In this document: positions 15,266-15,727 of the stretch, piece by piece
Position numbering within the stretch: position 1 is the stretch's first letter
How the letters are laid out: each line of letters starts with the position of its first letter
Assembly (NCBI GenBank): GCA_002435305.1
Contig: DJMH01000083.1
Span: 1-15,727, forward strand
DNA length: 15,727 bases
Direction of reading: 5' to 3'
Source: Dehalococcoidia bacterium UBA6495
Lineage (GTDB): Bacteria > Chloroflexota > Dehalococcoidia > Lucifugimonadales > UBA826
Made by a program: the position numbers and the translations under genes
Notes under the pieces: model-generated
What the model was told of the DNA's origin: nothing
Seen by the model: the letters and a program-made list of their open reading frames with translations, nothing else
The model's database searches: none

Positions 15266-15727
15266 CTATTTCCATCCGATATCGCCTTTACCATTAGGGC
15301 ATAAAGACACTCTATGACCTGAATTACATTTGTACCTCTCTTCCCTAATTTCCCTACGCTTACCTGAAAGTGAAGATTGAGCCATGCCAGAACCACAAAA
15401 CGGACAACTGACACCATACATCACTCGGTTCCTAACCCGGTAAACCTTAACGTGGGTAACAACATCACTGAGAGCGTCAAACTCACCCATATAGCGGATC
15501 ACGTACCGGGTACCAGTGCCTATTAGAGTATTCCCTTTTTTCTCTTGTTCAGGAGCAACGTAATCGTAGTCTACAAAACCACAGTTAAGACATTCTGCAT
15601 CCTGATAATTTACACGCAATAACGAGGAACATTTAGGACAGTGGGTCTTATTTTGTTTTGCTACCTCTACAGGGTCAGGTACCGGCTGCAATCTTCTCGG
15701 TATAAGAGGGACTCTCGGTTTTGCGGG
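15266..15727 (-). CDS. Two-zinc-ribbon protein of unknown function, 5' end beyond the window
   Basis: I do not recognise a named family. A first Cys4 ribbon has CPKC and CLNC about 12 residues apart. A middle stretch of about 50 residues, rich in Val, Tyr and Arg, follows. Then a second ribbon has CPFCGSG followed by KCNSGHRVSLC, in which Cys or His could complete the site. The protein ends GDIGWK. The first in-frame TTG is at 15691, but the frame stays open to the window edge with a proline-rich, basic sequence (PRVPLIPRR), so the true start probably lies outside. Zinc-ribbon pairs of this kind often contact nucleic acid or proteins; no function can be assigned. A strong terminator follows it. 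Confidence 0.7.
   Translation of the reverse strand, partial: PAKPRVPLIPRRLQPVPDPVEVAKQNKTHCPKCSSLLRVNYQDAECLNCGFVDYDYVAPEQEKKGNTLIGTGTRYVIRYMGEFDALSDVVTHVKVYRVRNRVMYGVSCPFCGSGMAQSSLSGKRREIREERYKCNSGHRVSLCPNGKGDIGWK

Noticed and set aside
1..15727. tRNA, rRNA, CRISPR array, insertion sequence or attachment site
   Set aside because: Nothing in the intergenic gaps (the longest is 231 bases at 9165-9395) shows a cloverleaf, regular repeats, transposase motifs or paired terminal repeats.

Overview
The window looks like ordinary chromosome from an AT-rich, free-living bacterium with gram-positive-type or monoderm-like gene style. The mix fits Chloroflexota (Dehalococcoidia/SAR202-like): a lipoprotein-type oligopeptide-binding protein, a stand-alone 5'-3' exonuclease, desulforedoxin-like mini-proteins, and frequent TTG and GTG starts. 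This taxonomic guess is inference from general gene content and is not proven here. I see no rRNA, tRNA, CRISPR array, transposase or integrase, and no sign of a mobile island.

Layout, left to right. At 1-312 (+) is the C-terminal end of a membrane protein, perhaps a Na+/Ca2+ exchanger. From 333 to 9164 everything is on the minus strand. Read in transcription order this is rplS (L19), priA, prfB (RF2), a three-gene oligopeptide/dipeptide ABC importer cassette (binding lipoprotein, DppB-type and DppC-type permeases), then a 5'-3' exonuclease. Between 9165 and 9395 lies a divergent intergenic region. It is followed by a 57-residue tatA on the plus strand, which runs head-on into the minus-strand operon rlmD-like methyltransferase / maf / tatB-like / tatC (12798 back to 9662). 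lipA (lipoyl synthase) is transcribed divergently from that operon on the plus strand.

After lipA, on the minus strand, are two very small genes of 47 and 38 codons. Both encode desulforedoxin-like Cys4 metal proteins, expressed from a near-consensus sigma70-type promoter. Then come a methylenetetrahydrofolate-reductase-like protein, a strong hairpin terminator, and a two-zinc-ribbon protein of unknown function that runs off the right edge.

The least routine content is in three places. (1) prfB is encoded in two overlapping frames joined by a classic CTT TGA C +1 programmed frameshift site, so its real start is 100 bases upstream of the first start codon in the main frame. (2) The tandem desulforedoxin-like genes are hidden under a longer spurious frame. 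(3) The Tat translocase genes are split between strands, with a very short tatA convergent to tatBC. I did not find a convincing wholly new multi-gene system; the desulforedoxin pair is the best candidate for uncharacterised biology.
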